From Prorocentrum cordatum (lineage: Eukaryota; Sar; Dinophyceae; Prorocentrales; Prorocentraceae), in NCBI GenBank assembly GCA_963575745.1, contig CAUYUJ010000754.1:25001-89000 (forward strand): a stretch of DNA of 64,000 nucleotides, given 5' to 3'. A model generated the notes under the pieces. The model had not been told where the DNA came from. It saw only the letters and a program-made list of their open reading frames with translations, and did not search any database. Below, piece after piece: positions 61,801 to 64,000 of the stretch. Every line of letters begins with the position of its first letter. Position 1 is the stretch's first letter. The position numbers and the translations under genes are program-made.

Positions 61801-62840
61801 GATTGTCCAAAAGGGCCCCGACACGCCCCGCAGCACGCTCCGAGACCCACACGACGGCTCCAAAACGTAATTTGACAGATGCCCGCCGAATGCACACGCG
61901 GGTTCTCGCCCGTTTCCCCGCTCCTTTTCTCGCACACCAGAGCGGCCCAAACAAAGCGCCAACACAGTCCAAGACAGCGCCGATATGGCCCAAGGTAGCC
62001 CAACGACGATCCAAGATGACATCGAGACGGTACTCGACCCGCCCAAGACTGCCCAGGAATCCGCCGACCCCTTGGGGTTCCATCGGCGTGTGAGATGCTT
62101 CCCCCTCCCCAATCCCCTCCCCCGGGAGCAGGATCCGGTCGATTTGAAGGGGGGGGTCTATCCAGGCCGGCCGGGGAGGTCACTTTGCTCCAGAAATTCA
62201 GCCGGGAGGGCATCGAGTGCCTCAAAACGGGCCACGAGGGCCCCAAGATACCACCCAGACGGTCCAAGAGGACCCCGAGTCGCCGAAGCATCGTCCCAAG
62301 ACGCCCAAAATGGCCTCCAGACGGCCCACCTCCAAGACGCCCCAAGAGGCTTCGAAGAGGCCTCCCAAGAGGGCCCCAAGAGGCCAAAATCGGTGATTCT
62401 CGTTCGTTTACTTCAGAATTGTTGGCTTTCTCGCCTTTTCCAGCTTCCGATGCTCGAAGACGGCCCAAGAGGCCCCCCACGACCGCCACAAGACGGCCCA
62501 AGATGCCCCCAAGAAGGCCCCAAAATGCCCCACAGGGGCCCCAAGATGGCCCAAAAGGACCGCAAGACAGCCCAAGAAGGCCCCAAGAGGGCCCCAAGAG
62601 GGGCCCAAGAAGGGGACCACGAACCGAAAATTCATGCTTTCGGGCCCAAGAGGCCCCCGGGAGGCCCCAAGAGGCCCTGAAGGGGCCCCACGCGGCCCCA
62701 AGGAGACCCCGAAGAGGCCCAAAAGAGGCCCCAAGAGGCCTCAAAACAGCCCCCATAGGCCTCCAAGCTGCCTCGGGCAGGCCCCCGAGAGGCTTCTCAC
62801 GAGATCCCAACGAACAAGCAAAAGGCCTCTGAACCACAAC
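61800..62840 (+). mobile_element. CCAAGA-family element, copy 9
   Basis: End block TTGGGGTTCCATCGGCGTGT with CCGGTCGATTTGAAGGGGG (62081-62155), word array, core AAAATCGGTGATTCTCG, TTGTTGGCTTTCTCGCC, TTTTCCAGCTTCCGATGC (62383-62453), and a long second array to ~62800. Confidence 0.8.
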
Positions 62841-62928
62841 CCAGGCATGGTGGCGGGATGGACCGAAGGCCACTAGATCCGCCGCCCCTTTTTGATTTAT
62901 CAAAGGGGTGCCTGGCGTGTTAAATCCT

Positions 62929-62990
62929 ATCGGTTTGGGTTTGGGATCTTTTTCCAAAAGAACTCCCCCTGGGGCTCTGGCGCGTCCCGC
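62929..62990 (+). repeat. Direct-repeat block of copy 10, first
   Basis: CGGTTTGGGTTTGGGATCTT then CCAAAAGAACTCCCCCTGGG; partner at 63848-63912. Confidence 0.8.
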
Positions 62991-63847
62991 CGGCCACCCA
63001 GAAGACCCGGTTGCCATCGCAAAAACGGCCGTTTCGCTCGGGACATCATCAAAAAAAACTCGCGAAGATGGCCCAAGATGGCCTGCAAGATGCCTCCAAG
63101 ACAGCCAAGATGGCCTCCAAGACGGCTAAGATGGCCCCAAGATGCATCCAAGACGGCCCAAGATGGCCCCAATATGGTCTAAGACGGCCCAAAAGGCCCG
63201 CAAGAGGCCTCCAAGACGGCCCAAGAGGCCTCCAAGAGTTCCTCCAGTAAGACCCAACGAGGCCAAAATCCTTTTTCCTTAGGTTTTTGAAGGATTTTGG
63301 CATTTGCGCCTTTTCGGCTTTCCGACGGCCCGATACGGCCCCAGAGGCCGCCAAGGTCACCCCAAGATCGCCCAAGAGGCCCCCAAGAGGGCCCCATGAC
63401 GGCCCAAGAGGCCCCAAAGACGGCCCCAAGAGGGCGCCAACACGGCCCAAGAGGCCTCGAAGACGCTCAAGATGGCCTCGAAGACAGCCCTGGAGCACCC
63501 CAAGAGGGCCCCAAGTCGGCCCAGAAAGCCCCCCGAAACGGCTTCCGACGGCGTCAGACGTACCAGGAGCCCACCAAGATGGCCGAAGGTGGCTTCCAGC
63601 TGGCCCAAGACAGCCCAAGAGGCCTCCAAGAGGGCCTCCAGGAAGGCCAGAAATGATTTTCCAAAGGTTTTTGAAGGATTTTGACAGTTGCTTCGTTTCG
63701 GCCTTCCGACGGCCCGATACGGCCCAAGAGCTCCCAAAGATCGCCCAAGGATCGCCCAAGAGGCCCCCTAGAGGGCCCCAGAACGGCCCAAGAGGCGCCC
63801 AAGACGGCCCCAAGAGGCCCCCAAGACGGCCCAAGAGTGCTGGACCC

Positions 63848-63912
63848 TCTCGGTTTTGGTTTTGGGTCTTTTTCCAAAAGAACTCCTCCTGGGGCTCCGG
63901 CGCGCCCCGCCG
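63848..63912 (+). repeat. Direct-repeat block of copy 10, second
   Basis: CTCGGTTTTGGTTTTGGGTC then CCAAAAGAACTCCTCCTGGG, about 919 bp from the first. Confidence 0.8.
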
Positions 63913-64000
63913 GGGTCCCGGGAGGCTCTTCCAGCATCTTCCGGAGGTGGTTGCCGTGGGCTTTCCTGCCCCAGACGGCGCCAAGATGGCCCAAGATGGC

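Larger units (their letters stand above)
62841..64000 (+). mobile_element. CCAAGA-family element, copy 10 with two cores, cut by window end
   Basis: Direct-repeat blocks at 62929-62990 and 63848-63912 (CTTTTTCCAAAAGAACTCC, then TGGGGCTC) bracket word arrays and two cores (63255-63335 and 63650-63722; AGGTTTTTGAAGGATTTTG then TTTCGGC-TTCCGACGGCC). The array still runs at 64000. Confidence 0.8.

Overview
This is eukaryotic, repeat-dominated DNA, most likely a dinoflagellate nuclear genome; a Prorocentrum-like species is my best guess, from general familiarity rather than a search. The evidence is threefold. A non-LTR retrotransposon has the dinoflagellate layout of endonuclease, reverse transcriptase (RT), RNase H and a C-terminal Cys finger. 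A 21-nt segment near 5.85 kb nearly matches the dinoflagellate spliced leader. GC content is high and there is almost no intact single-copy coding sequence. I see no bacterial operons, tRNA, rRNA or CRISPR. Nearly all long open frames are shadows of triplet or other simple repeats.

Layout. 1-9.96 kb: a (TCC)n array holding a disrupted non-LTR retrotransposon, split between its endonuclease and RT regions by a ~2 kb near-perfect palindrome. 10.1-12.4 kb: a pentanucleotide satellite. 12.5-21.4 kb: GGA, TCC, GAC and ATC arrays alternating with two GC-rich, frame-broken coding-like islands and a 15-bp minisatellite between ~200-bp direct repeats. 21.8-25.3 kb: another copy of the palindrome-related family, C/G-rich modules and a 7-bp CACTACT satellite. 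25.3-29.3 kb: ATC array, GC-rich spacers and microsatellites. 29.5-31.5 and 43.9-45.4 kb: two copies of a terminal-inverted-repeat (TIR) element carrying inverted 18-bp repeat arrays. 32-43 kb: microsatellites, a 63-bp tandem, further family copies and a minisatellite bounded by inverted C/G-rich ends. 45.7-50.2 kb: a palindrome, an RNase H relic on the minus strand, and 53-, 152- and 16-bp tandem repeats. 50-56 kb: GC-rich spacer, then CCA and ATC arrays. 56-64 kb: low-copy spacer, a minus-strand RT relic, and dense copies of the CCAAGA/GGCCCC family.

The genes do not form a working pathway. The only recognisable proteins are retrotransposon parts, all damaged: a zinc-finger/coiled-coil leader, AP-type endonuclease, RT and RNase H at 1-9.7 kb; an RNase H fragment at 47.2-47.9 kb; an RT fragment at 60.2-61.5 kb. 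The most interesting material is non-coding: (1) a dispersed family built from a ~10-12-bp CCAAGA-GGCCCC word, a conserved core and a conserved GGATACGCGAA end; (2) the TIR foldback-like element. I recognise neither as a named family.
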